Part shown: piece by piece, positions 48,151-59,470 of the stretch
How positions within the stretch are numbered: position 1 is the first letter of the stretch
Layout of the letters: the number at the start of each line of letters is the position of its first letter
Source of the DNA: Lamellibrachia satsuma
Lineage: Eukaryota > Annelida > Polychaeta > Sabellida > Siboglinidae
Length of the DNA stretch: 64,000 nt
Assembly (NCBI GenBank): GCA_033239005.1
Contig: BSQZ01000051.1
Span: 3,377,501-3,441,500 of the forward strand
Reading direction: 5' to 3'
Notes under the pieces: generated by a model
Database searches by the model: none
What the model was told of the DNA's origin: nothing
Seen by the model: the letters and a program-made list of their open reading frames with translations, nothing else
Translations under genes and position numbers: made by a program

Positions 48151-49049
48151 AGTCTTTGTTAGACCAGGAGGTCAAGTAAAGTTATACGGGTCTTAGAAAG
48201 GTATGTCGAGACCAATTTTTGATGTTTTTCTCTTCCACATGTGCAACAAGCGAGTGGTTCCAAGCAAACCTGGCAGCTCGGTAACGACCATCCCACGGCA
48301 CATTTCTTCCGTTGAGTAACTAATGTTCTTAATATTACTTCAATTTGTGCTTGCATTAATTACATTTGTTGATTTCAGATTCATTAACTTATATTACTTA
48401 ATTTTTTGCTTAATTGGATTGTGCCATTGTATGTATGGATTTTGTGCCGTCTATATGCCGTCTATATGTAATTGGGAGGGGAGTAGAGAACGTGGTTCCC
48501 TACCCTGGGTATCTGAACTACTGAACTACTTTGCAGACAACGTCTTAAAACTTGTAAAACTTGCTTCTCCTGGGGGTGGACCCAGTGGCGATTTTCGCTA
48601 TTATTATGTAGAATGTATATATAAATATCTGAATAATTATTCAATGACATCAGCTAGTATGTGTATATTTGCATATGTATCACATATTCCAATGACAGAG
48701 AGCTTCTCAGTATAATAGAATTGGTATTTAACTGAACATGTAAAACTAATAATAATGAAATTTTTTTGATGCGGCAGTTTCTAGATTACGCTATTCACTG
48801 CGCGAACAAACTAAAAGTCCATTAAAAAAATTATTAATTAACACATCATTAGAGAAAAGTATATAAAGTCCTCCACGATAATCGTTATTGTGCATAAAAA
48901 TATAAATAATAAATTAATTAAAACAGCAAATACATTATTTAAAACAATCGTTATAGTCCATACACATATAAATGAATTAATTAATTAAAACGTAATCACA
49001 GAAAAGCATATCAAGTCATCCACGGCAGCCGTTATAGTCCATAAAAAAC

Positions 49050-50050
49050 AGTGTTGTTTTCACACATTGCCATATGCACACAGGAAGAGGCGAGTATTTA
49101 GTTTGCTCTTAAATAATGTCAATGAAGGTGCGTCACGGAGGGAGAGAGGTATTGCATTCAAATGTGCGGGGCAGGTTGTTCCAAAAAACCGCGTCTGCAG
49201 ATGGATTTGGACGCTGGTGGTACAACTAGCTGCAGATCATCATAAAGCTGCCGTAGTCGATTATTTCTGGTTCGTTAATTTAGCAAGTCCGACAGATATG
49301 TCGGTGCCAGATCATTCATAGCATTATATACATATACGAGTACTTTGAATTTGATGCGTTGCCTGACAGGCAACCAATGCAAATCCACCAGAACTGGAGT
49401 GATATGTGCAGAAATAGGACGGGCTGCCCCATTGTGTATCTTCTGCATGTCAAATGATATTCTGGCATTTCCAGCATGAGGGCATTGCAGTAACCCAGAC
49501 TTGAAACAAGCAGAGCAATGACCAATGAGTGACAGACCCGCTTCGTGATGTAAGGTCTGATGTATTTGATACGTCGCAGATGGAAGTTACACTTCTTGCA
49601 AACAGCATCAACATGATGCCGCGTGCTTATGTGGGTATCAAAATGAGCTCCCAAGTTTCTGACAGAAACAACAGACTGGATGGTGGCATCTCCAACCACA
49701 AGGTTCTTCGGTAGTCCAAATTTACTCAGGTGATGAGGGCTGAGTGCCACCATAAACTCAGTCTTTTCATAATTTTACTTGAGTTTATGTTGAATCATCC
49801 AGCATTTGATCTCATTGATGCAGCGACAAAGTCTCTGAATAGCGCGTTCCGTGCCATCAGATACACGAGGATAGTAGGATGTGTATATTTGTAGGTAACC
49901 TGCAAACTTATGATATTCCGCAGCGTGCTTCGTTAGCATGTCCTGCACTGGTGCCGTGTAAACACTGATCATCAGCGGACCTAGCACCGAGCCTAGTGGA
50001 ACATGTCCACTGGGGGTGAATAATAAAGACTGGATAGGCACATACCTTTA
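49050..50050 (-). mobile_element. LINE (L2/CR1-type), truncated, RT to 3' end
   Basis: The reverse strand reads PLGSVLGPLMISVYTAPVQD, YHKFAGYLQIYTSYY (catalytic FADD changed to FAGY), CINEIKCWMIQHKLK; then after a stop NYEKTEF and VRNLGAHFDTHISTRHHVD, RRIKYIRPYITKRVCHSLV; and near 49,070-49,200 the C-terminal FKSKLNTRLF in a broken frame. It starts abruptly at about 50,050, so it is 5'-truncated, and it is dead. Confidence 0.88.
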
Positions 50051-50079
50051 TCATAGTTGGACTGTTACTGATTGACGCT

Positions 50080-50280
50080 GAATATGCTTTCAATTGTTCT
50101 TCCTGTTTTGTCTGATCTCACTACACTGCCTCTAATGGGTCGTGGGGTGAATTCCCATCACCATCCAGATCGCTAGCACAATCAACGAATATATTAGTTT
50201 ATTATTATTATTACTATTATTTATTATTACTAGTTTATACATGTAAGCCTGGTTACGACTAGCAGGGCTGTTCGAAATCG
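50080..50280 (-). repeat. Dispersed repeat R6, copy 1
   Basis: TTTTGTCTGATCTCACTACACT, TATTAGTTTATTATTATT and GACTAGCAGGGCTG match the reverse complement of 54,720-54,960. Confidence 0.8.
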
Positions 50281-50640
50281 GTCAACAGTTATATAATGTT
50301 CCAGCATAACAGATTACAAGGGAAAACGATACTGTTAATTAATTAATAACTAGGTAGTCCAACACACGGTATGTAACTATAGTTTATAACTCACATGCTA
50401 CTGATGTTATCGTAGTAGGTTTAAAATTGTCTGTCTTATTCTTCCAGAAACAAATTGAACCATTTTTAGACTAATATGTTTTCAGAAAGATTTATAAGGC
50501 ACATTTATACAAAACATAGCGTAATAGTCACATCTGGTGTGTTATTATCCAGCTCATGGTGATCGTCTCGCTCAGCAGTCTGAATTGTCGACGTATCTCT
50601 GCCGTGGTACGGTGCACCGTGTACTGCCTGTGTATTTAAA
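50270..50640 (-). repeat. Dispersed repeat R4, copy B (inverted)
   Basis: Reverse complement of copy A 45,480-45,850. It faces copy C at 50,840, so the pair forms a large inverted repeat with about 200 bp between. Confidence 0.88.
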
Positions 50641-50754
50641 AAACTGTCAACAGTATTAATGTACATGACCACTTGGATTGATATGAATCCGGCCACACAT
50701 TGTGTTGTTGTTAATGTATGTTACTATGCATGAAACGAAGGAGGGTAATATTTC

Positions 50755-50818
50755 CACACAAGCACGCACGCACGCACGCACACACGCACGCACGCACGCA
50801 CATACACACACACAAACA
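50755..50818. repeat. (CACG)n/(CA)n microsatellite
   Basis: Short array between R4 copies B and C. Confidence 0.93.
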
Positions 50819-50839
50819 CCGCTACACAAACTGGCAGTG

Positions 50840-51400
50840 ATCCAAATGTCGGAGTCAGATGCATGACACCACGGCTTGAAATACCTCGTAAAGATGGCAG
50901 TACCGATAAATAATTAGACGTGACCCACTTCTAGCACTAGCCCGTAAGAGGTGGGCTGTGCTATTGGCATAATTATGCTAGAGGCCGAACAGGGTACCTT
51001 GATGGATGGCTCAAATGGCGAATCGGCTTTTGTCTGCATTTACCACACAAAACCCCTTAAACCAAACACCGTCTGTCGACGAGGCAGGCCACCGATTGCT
51101 TCGGTACGCGACGCATCGCGCCACGGGAGAGCAACGTCGACAATTCAGACTACTGAGTGAGACGATCACCACGAGTCCAAGAATACCACGACAGGTGTGA
51201 CTGGTATTCTTTGTTTTGTGTTAGTATGTCATTGGATGCTCTCTGAAAACGCTTTGGTCTGAAATTGTATTTTTTTCTGGAAGAACAAGTCAGAAAATGT
51301 CAAACCAATTACCATAATACCAGTAGCATGTGTTTTATTTATTACAAACAATAATTACATCAAATTTGATGGACTAGCTAGTTAGTCATACATTAATAAC
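50840..51400 (+). repeat. Dispersed repeat R4, copy C
   Basis: Same order of blocks as copy A (GTGACCCACTTCTAGCAC, GAGGCCGAACAGGG, ACGTCGACAATTCAGACTAC, GACGATCACCACGAG). Confidence 0.88.
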
Positions 51401-51446
51401 CCACTAACTATAGGGCGCAACCATATCTTTGCAATATATGTATTAA

Positions 51447-51662
<216 letters not shown>

Positions 51663-51668
<6 letters not shown>

Positions 51669-51722
51669 GTTTGCGTTTGATACCTCTTACAATTGCGATA
51701 ACACGTATCTAACCAGTAAGAA

Positions 51723-51755
<33 letters not shown>

Positions 51756-51815
51756 GTTTGCGTTTGATACCTCTTACAATTGCGATAACACGTATCTAAC
51801 CAGTAAGAAAGATCA
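51663..51815. repeat. Two exact ~63-bp direct repeats around a (TA)n tract
   Basis: ATAATGTTTGCGTTTGATAC ... CAGTAAGAAAGAT occurs at 51,663 and again at 51,752 without difference, so it is a very recent duplication. Confidence 0.95.
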
Positions 51816-52164
51816 TTGTACCGGGATAATATATGCCTAGGTATATTTTAACGAATGGCAAGGGGCGAGATTATCGATCATTTATATTAACAGCATATCA
51901 TTGAATACTATCTGAAAATGCATTGTCCTGAAATGATTCAATTTACTTTCTGGAAGAATTTTTTAAACATAGACGTGTACTCACAGGACATGGGCATTGG
52001 ACTGGAAAATATAAAGTGGGACATACTAGCATAGTTATAACGATTATACAAAAACACTGATGAGATAACAATTAAGTTTGACACGAAAGTGTCAGAGAAG
52101 TGTTGGGTTGCGGCATACAAAAATTACAAATATCTTATTAGGGCATATACATGAATAAAAATTG

Positions 52165-52255
52165 TGTAGCTCTCGATAAACCAATGACTTCCTTGTTAAC
52201 GTGGTATATTTTGCTTTGGATGGAAACCTTGCTAAATTTTGTTGTTAAATCACTT
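52165..52255 (+). mobile_element. CR1-like LINE 3' end fragment
   Basis: CTCTCGATAAACCAATGACT and GGATGGAAACCTTGC ... TTGTTGTTAAATC match the LINE 3' UTR. It ends about 220 bp upstream of the start codon of the Cys-rich peptide gene. Confidence 0.75.
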
Positions 52256-52473
52256 GATCAAGTTGGCATCGGTCCAACTCAAGGCAGTAATAAAACAGTG
52301 GAATACGAGACAACAATCACGCGGGACACTTGATCAGATTAGTTTAGATGACCATTTATGTAAGTGCATTCATACGCCGCTCCGTATACTGTAAATTATC
52401 CACTGGCAAACTAAACAACATATCTTATGACATAGCCTATTCACTATTTCACCGATGCCCTGTTGTAGAGAAA

Positions 52474-52557
52474 ATGCGTGCAGCCATCGTCCTTCTATTC
52501 ACGTGTCTAGCGTTGGCAGCTTTGGCTGATGACAATGCGGGTCAGTTGGAGAAAAAG
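52474..52557 (+). CDS. Cys-rich peptide exon 1 (signal peptide)
   Basis: The ATG at 52,474 follows GTTGTAGAGAAA and opens MRAAIVLLFTCLALAALA, cut predicted before DDNAGQLEKK. Donor AAG|GTATGA, phase 0. Confidence 0.87.
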
Positions 52558-53831
52558 GTATGAAAATTATGTTCGCCAATCCTGTCGATCTTTGATGGTT
52601 CCATCCATTTGCTCCAAAAGAGATATGTCCATCATTACCGTATGCAGGATAACTGACTCTAGTTCTTCGTCTTCCTTCACATAGTCAAATAATGTAAAGA
52701 CTGGTCTGCTATGACCTGATCGGCTGTGTTTTGTAATTTAGTACTTCTACTCTCATAACTAAATCATTAATTATAATTTACTAAATTCGTTTATGTATAC
52801 ATGTTATATACATATCAGCGTCAGTAAGTTGACAGTTCATTGTGTAATAATTTCGTCACCGATGTGGTGCTAATGAATTATATTCTACTGAGGTGTGTAA
52901 ATCTTTCTTTCTTGATTAGGGTGACGAATCCTCTGTAAGCTTGGGCGAAGCCAGCGATGAAGTGTCTCGTACGCGTTGCTTGCATACAATATTTTATTTA
53001 TGAACATTTTCGTGTATAACGCAACGAAATGCATATCGTACGTGATATGTATTATAATACCAAAGACAGTTTAACATATGATTCACACGTAACGTGCAGC
53101 CGTCTAACTTCTGAACATTCTAATTGTCTCTTTTGTATCCGGAACATTGTTTCTCGTGCGATTTCTGACAGCTAAGCAAGCTATCATCAGTTCTGCATTG
53201 GTGGTATCATACCCCAGTTCATATATTTTGGCATTCGGGTATGCAGCGTACCGAAGATCATGCATATTTTCTGTTTTCTTCAAGGTCGCAACAAGAGAGA
53301 AGAAAACCCTCTTCTGACCATTGGCCGCAGAACCCGTCGACGTTCGTCATATTGTCGTTTTTAATCATTATACTTGTAGTAGATTCTTAGTAACCATTAT
53401 TCAATAGACCGTCAAACACACACTTCACTATGTTATTATCGTATATCGATGCTATTATCGTATATCGTACGGAACTGTAACGCCAGTCGTCGACTGCCAA
53501 TATAATATCATAACATTCATCAGAACACGCACATATATCCTAGTGTCGCTTCAACAAATGTTACGTTTTGAATGCGAGAAAGACTAACTGTTCTTTTGTA
53601 GATGCGGATGACTGTCACGTTTCGTGCAGGAGAGGCAGTTGCCACTGCAAAGGCCACACATGCAAATGCTACTGCAGCTGGTGGTTTGGTGTTCCTCGTT
53701 GCCGTGCAAAGTGTGGCCACACCCACTACTGCGAAGCCAGGTGCAAAAAGGGGTTGTGTGGCGCCCAGCACAAGTGCGTCAAGTGTTCTTGCTTCTTTTC
53801 GGGATCTCCAAACTGTAAAGGAGGGTGCTGA
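52474..53831 (+). CDS. Secreted cysteine-rich peptide precursor, four exons
   Basis: The exons (52474-52557, 52920-52968, 53285-53341, 53602-53831) join with phases 0, 1, 1 into 139 residues. Order: a signal peptide (MRAAIVLLFTCLALAALA), a short acidic propeptide, a basic propeptide with two furin-type sites (RRNKR and RRTRR), and a Cys-rich mature part of about 75 residues with 17 Cys. The mature part is two copies of a C-x3-C-x4-C ... C-x-C ... C-x3-C unit; C-x3-C with C-x-C recalls cysteine-stabilised defensin-like and mytilin-like peptides, but the full pattern is not one I recognise. The 17 Cys are odd in number, so one may be free or pair between chains. Poly(A) signals AATAAA follow at 53,923 and 53,928. 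A role in host defence, venom or mucus is inference only. Paralogues: 62,725-63,971, and pseudogenes at 32.3 and 60.4 kb. Confidence 0.85.
52920..52968 (+). CDS. Cys-rich peptide exon 2 (acidic propeptide)
   Basis: Acceptor TTTCTTTCTTGATTAG; encodes GDESSVSLGEASDEVS; donor C|GTACGC, phase 1. The homologous exon at 63,923-63,971 has the same length (49 bp) and phase and reads DEDSSVSLSEVSDDVS, strong support that both are real. Confidence 0.85.
53285..53341 (+). CDS. Cys-rich peptide exon 3 (basic propeptide with furin sites)
   Basis: Acceptor TTTTCTGTTTTCTTCAAG; 57 bp; encodes NKREENPLLTIGRRTRR after a split Arg; donor C|GTTCGT is weak. Phase 1 in and 1 out, so skipping it would also keep the frame. 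The matching 57-bp exon at 63,328-63,384 keeps acceptor, length and phase and has a better donor (GTACGT). Confidence 0.75.
53602..53831 (+). CDS. Cys-rich peptide exon 4 (mature domain)
   Basis: Acceptor GTTCTTTTGTAG. Encodes ADDCHVSCRRGSCHC, KGHTCKCYCSWWFGVPRC, RAKCGHTHYCEARC, KKGLCGAQHKCVKCSC and SGSPNCKGGC, then TGA. The unit C-x3-C-(R/K)2-G-x-C appears twice, which indicates an internal duplication. Basic overall. Confidence 0.92.
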
Positions 53832-53922
53832 ATGTTCTGTTCGCCAGAGGGCGCACCACTCTGCAGCATGGCCTACGTATGAGAAGACAACGTTGGAGTG
53901 TTCTACTGCTGCGATTGTAGAT

Positions 53923-53933
53923 AATAAAATAAA
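53923..53933 (+). terminator. Poly(A) signals of the Cys-rich peptide gene
   Basis: Two overlapping AATAAA hexamers in ATAATAAAATAAATGG, about 90 bases after the stop codon. Confidence 0.75.
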
Positions 53934-54719
53934 TGGTGATATATCTCATTTATACAAAATCCGTTCGGTCATAACCACATCGCAAACAACATTTGTGATG
54001 AGTGTCGTAACGGCCTTTCGAATAAGCAAATTGTCCGCGGAAAATCCCGCTCAGCCCACATGATATATACATGTAATATACATTGACGACAAAATTAGAA
54101 GAAATATGTTTTGGTCGTATAAAATTCTGCACTACTCGTATGAAAAAAACTGCATGTTATACAATATACACTTCAACCGGCATAAGGCAATTTGTATACC
54201 CTGGTACCACTGACACACCCGTTAATACGATTAATAATGTATTAATCGTACACCTTTAGTAACAAGGTTAACTTTCGAAAAAATATTAATGTATAATATT
54301 GTCACAGTGATGCGGAAGCGTGGTACTGGGCGTAACAATAAAAATGGGTCGATTAGCAAAGAAAACAAAATTGGTAGGATAAATTACTTCTTGGGATACG
54401 TGAAATAGAAAGTGTTTTTGGGAAAGCCTATTTTGGCCGTTTTTGGCTCATAACTCATCGGGAATTAGGGCCATTTGGTGACACATGACTATAGAAAAGT
54501 ATATATTTCCTGAACAATCTCGGCAAAACAAATCCAGTGATATTTGTGGTTGAGGGTAGTAATGTGTGTGCGTGCGTGAGAATGTGGGAAGTATTACACT
54601 CCTACGTTTCAAGAGTATTGACATATGTTAACATAAAAAGTGTGGCAGAATTCATGTCACACATTTACATGAATAATGTTTGAGGGTTTTCTTAAATACA
54701 CTCGATACTGTTCACTGAC
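53934..54719. other. Non-coding spacer
   Basis: No gene, RNA or array recognised. Confidence 0.5.
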
Positions 54720-54960
54720 TTTGAAAAGCCCTGCTAGTCGTGAACAGGCGTACCTGCAGTAAATAAATAATAATAAGTAATAATAATAAACTAATATGGT
54801 TGTTAATTCTGCTATCGATCTGGATGCGGATGTGAGTTCACCACGCCACCTAGTGGAGGCAGTGTAATGAGTTCAGACAAAACGAGAGGGCAAATTTAAA
54901 GCATACGCAGCGTCAATCAATGATATTCCAACAGAGGGTAGAATATAGATCTGTTGGTGC
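54720..54960 (+). repeat. Dispersed repeat R6, copy 2
   Basis: Inverted match of 50,080-50,280 (GCCCTGCTAGTCGTGAAC; CACCTAGTGGAGGCAGTGTA). Confidence 0.8.
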
Positions 54961-54989
54961 TCGCGCATATGCGTCAGCCGTTCGGCCAC

Positions 54990-55095
54990 TTGTTTCACAT
55001 GCAGAGTTGATCTGCGCAGTTTGTGGTTGCTGGATCAAACACTATCCACAGGGTTCATACAGTTTTATTGAGTACACGGGCACTCAAAAGGTACG
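54990..55095 (+). repeat. Dispersed repeat R5, copy 2
   Basis: Inverted match of 46,245-46,350. Confidence 0.85.
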
Positions 55096-55189
55096 TTTTT
55101 ATACAATACTTGGGATTGTTCAAAGCGCTTTACACTTCACCCCCTGGCAGACCTGTTCATTCCAACGCCATTTCAACTTCTCTGGGAAG

Positions 55190-55395
55190 CACGCACTTAC
55201 TGCGCGAATACTGTTCGTTCCGATATCCATCTCTGTCTGTAGACAGATACTCATGTATACAGTTGAGTGAACTGTGGCAACGTGGTATGAACGAAATTGC
55301 CAAAGCTTCGAAATGGCAGCAGGAGTATTCGAAAACACGGGTTCCCTCGATTGAGAGCCCGACTTTCTAACCGCTACACTACAGCGTCCCATAAA
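55190..55395 (-). mobile_element. tRNA-derived SINE, decayed copy
   Basis: The reverse strand starts GGGACGCTGTAGTGTAGCGG, continues TCTCAATCGAGGGAACCCG, and the body CCACGTTGCCACAGTTCACTC matches the SINE at 41,255-41,500. The B-box is damaged (TTTTCGAATAC). Confidence 0.7.
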
Positions 55396-55399
55396 CATA

Positions 55400-55522
55400 C
55401 GCACGCACGCACGCACACATAAACACACACCCATACACCCATACACACACGCACACACATACACACACTCACACACACGCACACTCACACTCACACTCAC
55501 ACTCACACTCACACTCACACTC

Positions 55523-55597
<75 letters not shown>
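55400..55597. repeat. (CACG)n / (CACACT)n / (CA)n microsatellites
   Basis: Three array types in a row, pure CA at the right end. The 168-residue reverse frame over it is an artefact. Confidence 0.97.
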
Positions 55598-55600
<3 letters not shown>

Positions 55601-55689
55601 TAAGGCGTTATTGTTATCAAGTACACCGCTGTTTTCCTAGTGATTTGTGTTGGACCAGTGCCAACTTGAGCAAATGAGACGGTTATTTA

Positions 55690-55775
55690 ACAACAAGATT
55701 TAACCTGACAGCCATACAAAGATAAACTCAAGATGGGAAATGGACAAGGAAACCATTGGCGGATCGAGGGTGTTT
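55690..55775 (-). mobile_element. CR1-like LINE 3' end fragment
   Basis: AACAAGATTTAACC, AGATGGGAAATGGACAAGGA and ACCATTGGCGGATCGAG correspond to the reversed 3' UTR of the LINE family. Confidence 0.72.
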
Positions 55776-55799
55776 AATGCCATGGTGTCGCGCAAACGT

Positions 55800-56790
55800 T
55801 GTATGTTTGTGTGATGCATTACTCTCCTTAGTATATTTGGCGATGCATTACTCTCCTGCGTCTCATTAGTAGTATACGTTAATATGTATAATGTGCAACA
55901 GAATTCAGGTCTAGCAAAGTCTTCCTTTACATTAATAACGTTTGTGGTTTGTTTAGTTTTATAACTACCTGTCCCGTCCATCAAGACTCCCTGTGGCGAT
56001 CAGCCTCTAAGGTATGCCGATTACAATGTTCACCGCCTATGAAGCGGGTTACAGCTCACTATTTATCGTTTACTGGCTTACACCTGTCCATGGAGCAACT
56101 ACGTTGAAAACACACCTTTTCCAATAGGCCGCCATTATAATGTTTCTTAGGACTCCAGGATAATTTTTCCTACGATTTGTTTAACATTTCACAGCATATG
56201 TATCCTCTATTAACACACATTCTGTGTGAATTTCGAGAAAATGACAAAAACTCAGAAACAAATATGCCCAAATCTGATGCACTTCAGCCCCGTGACTAGT
56301 TTATAAATGCCGGAACGCTGTCATCAAATTAAAAATTTCATGTAATGCACTTCAGCCCCGTGACTAGTTTATAAATGCCGGAACGCTGTCATCAAATTAA
56401 AAATTTCATGTAGTTATATATGACACCTTCACTTTAATAACGTATCCGTTGGAAACAAAATGACTCGTTAAAAAACACAAAGGCAGTTACTAGATTTATA
56501 TACTAACAGTATGCTTTTATACCTGCCGGACAAAGATGGAAACAGTGGGCGAAATAAATGTTAAACCACTGTCGAGGCGGAGATACTGTGACCTTTGTTG
56601 GCCACATACCAAATTTAAGGTCCATCGGATCTGTGAAGAGAGAATTGGTGGATCATAGGCCAATGGTGCAAGCAGGCGAAGGAGTATAGAAACAAGCGAT
56701 TGGACGTCGGCGCCTGGGAGGAGACTGCCAGACGACCCCCACAGTTAGCGTATTAACATAGAGCTTGCTAAGTCACGGTTTCGCCCTCTG
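55800..56790 (-). repeat. Dispersed repeat R3, copy 2
   Basis: Reverse complement of 44,230-45,270, block by block. It contains a 68-bp exact tandem duplication at 56,276-56,412 that copy 1 lacks. Confidence 0.88.
56276..56412. repeat. 68-bp exact tandem duplication
   Basis: ATGCACTTCAGCCCCGTGAC ... AAAAATTTCATGTA occurs twice in direct succession without differences. Confidence 0.96.
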
Positions 56791-56889
56791 AAGAGTGAAT
56801 CACACTCAATTGGTCTGCTGTTCCATCTTTGTACGACAGGTAGAACAGCATATAAGCATATATAAGTATAAATTACTACAATTGTGAAT

Positions 56890-57860
56890 TATTTAACATT
56901 TCCACTGGTGGGGAGTTTGATGCCAAATATAACCACCGCTATAAAATTTCTCGCCAGTGGCGCCACTAATCATTTCACCACTGCCACAATTTACATATTT
57001 CGTTCGGTACACTGCTATTTTTTTCAACAAATCTCAGTTCCAGTTGTATGTAATTGTGGACTGTGGCTGCATTGAACATGTGCTTAGAAACAAAATAACG
57101 TTAGTTTTTTACTACGTTACGTTGACTCAAATGTACAACTGCAATGACGTAACATGTCAGGTGCAACAGTCACATTGCACGGCCAACATACCACTCCACA
57201 CCGGCCATTGTAAATCCACCGGCCAACTTGTGGCAGTGATTATGTGCTAACTGGCGCCACTGTCTGGAAGTTTGGCGCACTGTAAAATTAGGAGTTTACC
57301 AAATCAAATGACAGTGTGGAGAATTTACACATCAAGTGTAAGTTGGTGGTAAAATTGTGAGTGACATTATATTCGCTACGTGGCGCGACAGGTGGGGAGT
57401 TTGTCTGCACCGTTGCGTCCAAATTCCACCCAGTGGCGCCTCTCACCATTTCGCAATTGCCACAACTTGGGTGTTCATATTCTACACATCTTTGTTTCAT
57501 TTGGTACACTCCTATTTGTTGTCAAAACATGTTTTAATTTCAATTGCAAGCAACTGTGTATTATGTTTGTATTGAACTTAAGTGTGTCTAGAAACACAAT
57601 AACATTCGGTTTTTTTAATTATGTTACATTACTCAATTGCCTCTGGCAATGACTTAATAAGTCGTAGAAATGATGTTGCCTTGCTAAAAATTTATTTGTA
57701 CCAATCTGCAACTGTATATTTTGAACTCATAATCAAGTTGTGACAGTGGTTATACGCTAAGTGGCGCCACTGTCGGGGAGGGTGCATCAAAACTCCCCAA
57801 CAGTGGCGCCACTCAGTATTTCAACACTGTCACAACTTCATAATTGAAGTTAAAGAAATT
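56890..57860. repeat. ~484-bp diverged tandem repeat with GTGGCGCCAC palindromes
   Basis: GGTGGGGAGTTTG recurs at 56,907 and 57,391; both copies go on with AGTGGCGCC, CACCA, TTGCCACAA and AAACACAATAAC-type blocks. A third partial unit lies near 57,760. The palindrome GTGGCGCCAC is exact at 56,957, 57,761 and 57,803. Confidence 0.8.
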
Positions 57861-58060
57861 AACAGATGTCTTGACAACTGGACAATGCAGAGTGGCATGT
57901 TGACTGGGAAATGCGATTGTTGTCTACGACTTGTTACGTCATTGCAACTGTGCACTCGACTGCGTAGCATAGTTTCAAACGAAAGCGAAAACGAGCGTTG
58001 TTTTGTTCCTATTCACATTTTCAAAGGAAACGCCATCCACAATTGCATGCAACTGAAATT
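57800..58060 (+). repeat. Dispersed repeat R1, copy 2
   Basis: Matches 35,160-35,440 (GCGATTGTTGTCTACGAC; TTACGTCATTGCAAC; AGTTTCAAACGAAAGCG). Confidence 0.8.
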
Positions 58061-58565
58061 GAGAGATTTATTAAACTAAATAGGAGTTGACTAAATGAAC
58101 TGACGATGATGATATCAGTGGTGAAACAGAGAGTGACTTACATTACATTCACTATGTTGCGCCACTGTGGAGATTTCACGTTGCCTCGTGCTGCTTCCTA
58201 TATGAATGTTTAGATTAGTTCTTAAAGTTCCAGAAGGCGAAACCACATTAGCGCGCCTAGCGGTAATTCAGCTGCTTGCCTACTCAGCCACTGCGCGCCC
58301 ACTCGGGTTATCACAGGTGACGGGTCGACAGGAAAATGTCCACAAAGCGACTTCACCACCATCGAATACGTCGTATGTACGGGATAAACTTCAGCTATAT
58401 TAATCACGAACATGAGGAAAACAGTGACGTTCGGCTATGCATTGTTGTGTGCAGTATTGCTAGTGATACGGTACAATCAGCAAAATCAAGTAATGACAAA
58501 CAACAACAGTAAAAATACCTGGTACTTTTCAAAACTGTGACTTTTTGGCAGATGCGCATCAGTGT

Positions 58566-58774
58566 TTATTCGGCGCGGTGACGTGGCGGAAGAACGCTGA
58601 CTTCCCATTCCGGAAGAATAAGGGCAACTTGTTTCATTGCCTTTGCTGACACGAGCACGTCGTCTGAGTCATCGAAACGACGGAATATCAGCCGAGGCAG
58701 GTCCATGTCTACCGTAGGCAGATGTCCAGCTGGTAGTTCTGAGAAGCAGGAAGCATCGTATATTCTCCAAGTGT
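58566..58774 (-). other. Open frame of unknown nature (possible exon fragment)
   Basis: The reverse strand reads ASCFSELPAGHLPTVDMD, LPRLIFRRFDDSDDVLVSA and VALILPEWEVSVLPPRHRAE-stop. The composition looks protein-like, but I recognise no domain. A LINE fragment begins at 58,775 and cuts the frame at its N-terminal side. Confidence 0.3.
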
Positions 58775-59470
58775 ATTTAAGATTTAACAAGATTTGCCAT
58801 CCAAGTCAAAGGCCCAGATGACAAGTGGACAAGGAAGCCATTGGCTTATTGAGAGTCCAACAATGTTTATCTACGTGTAACCCGCCCTCCTGAGATATTT
58901 GTCAACTTTGTTTTTAAACATGTCCACGCTGCTAGCTGAAACATATTCCGTAGACAATGTGTTCCATTCTTACATTGTCCTCTGTGAGAACGAGTATTTC
59001 CTGATATCCAATCTACGCTGATCCTTCACCAGTTTTACTTCATGTCCTCTAGTTCTACGATCTTTGTTGAGTGAAAAATACATGTTTCTATCAATATTTT
59101 CAAAACCATTCAATATCTTGAAAACTTCAGTATGATCTCTCAACATCCTTGTCCCTATGGTTGTTAAACTATAATAGGTGTAGTTGCTCTCGTCTGTATG
59201 CGTTCATGTGTATCTATATCATCCGTACGATATGGTATCCAAGCTTGTGTACGGTATTCTATATGGGGTCTAACTATTGCATTATACATAGGTATAATTA
59301 ACTTTTTTCCTTGTTTGTTTCTCGTAATCAACCCATGAGTTTGATTACCCTATGAAGCTGCAGTACTACAGTGTTCTGAAACGTTCATATCAGCACTTAG
59401 TTTTATTCTAAAGTCCTTTACTTTTACAGTAATACATAAAACAGTATCTCCCATATCATAGTTTGTATGT
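58775..59470 (-). mobile_element. CR1-like LINE, 3' fragment of about 700 bp
   Basis: The reversed 3' UTR (AACAAGATTTGCCATCCAAG; CATTGGCTTATTGAGAGTCC), the C-terminal block and the end of the RT region, parallel to 11,107-11,850 of copy B. Broken by stops. Confidence 0.92.

Noticed and set aside
58566..58790. A C-terminal exon of a conserved gene on the reverse strand
   Set aside because: The composition is protein-like but no domain, clear acceptor or partner exon is seen. Kept only as a low-confidence open frame.
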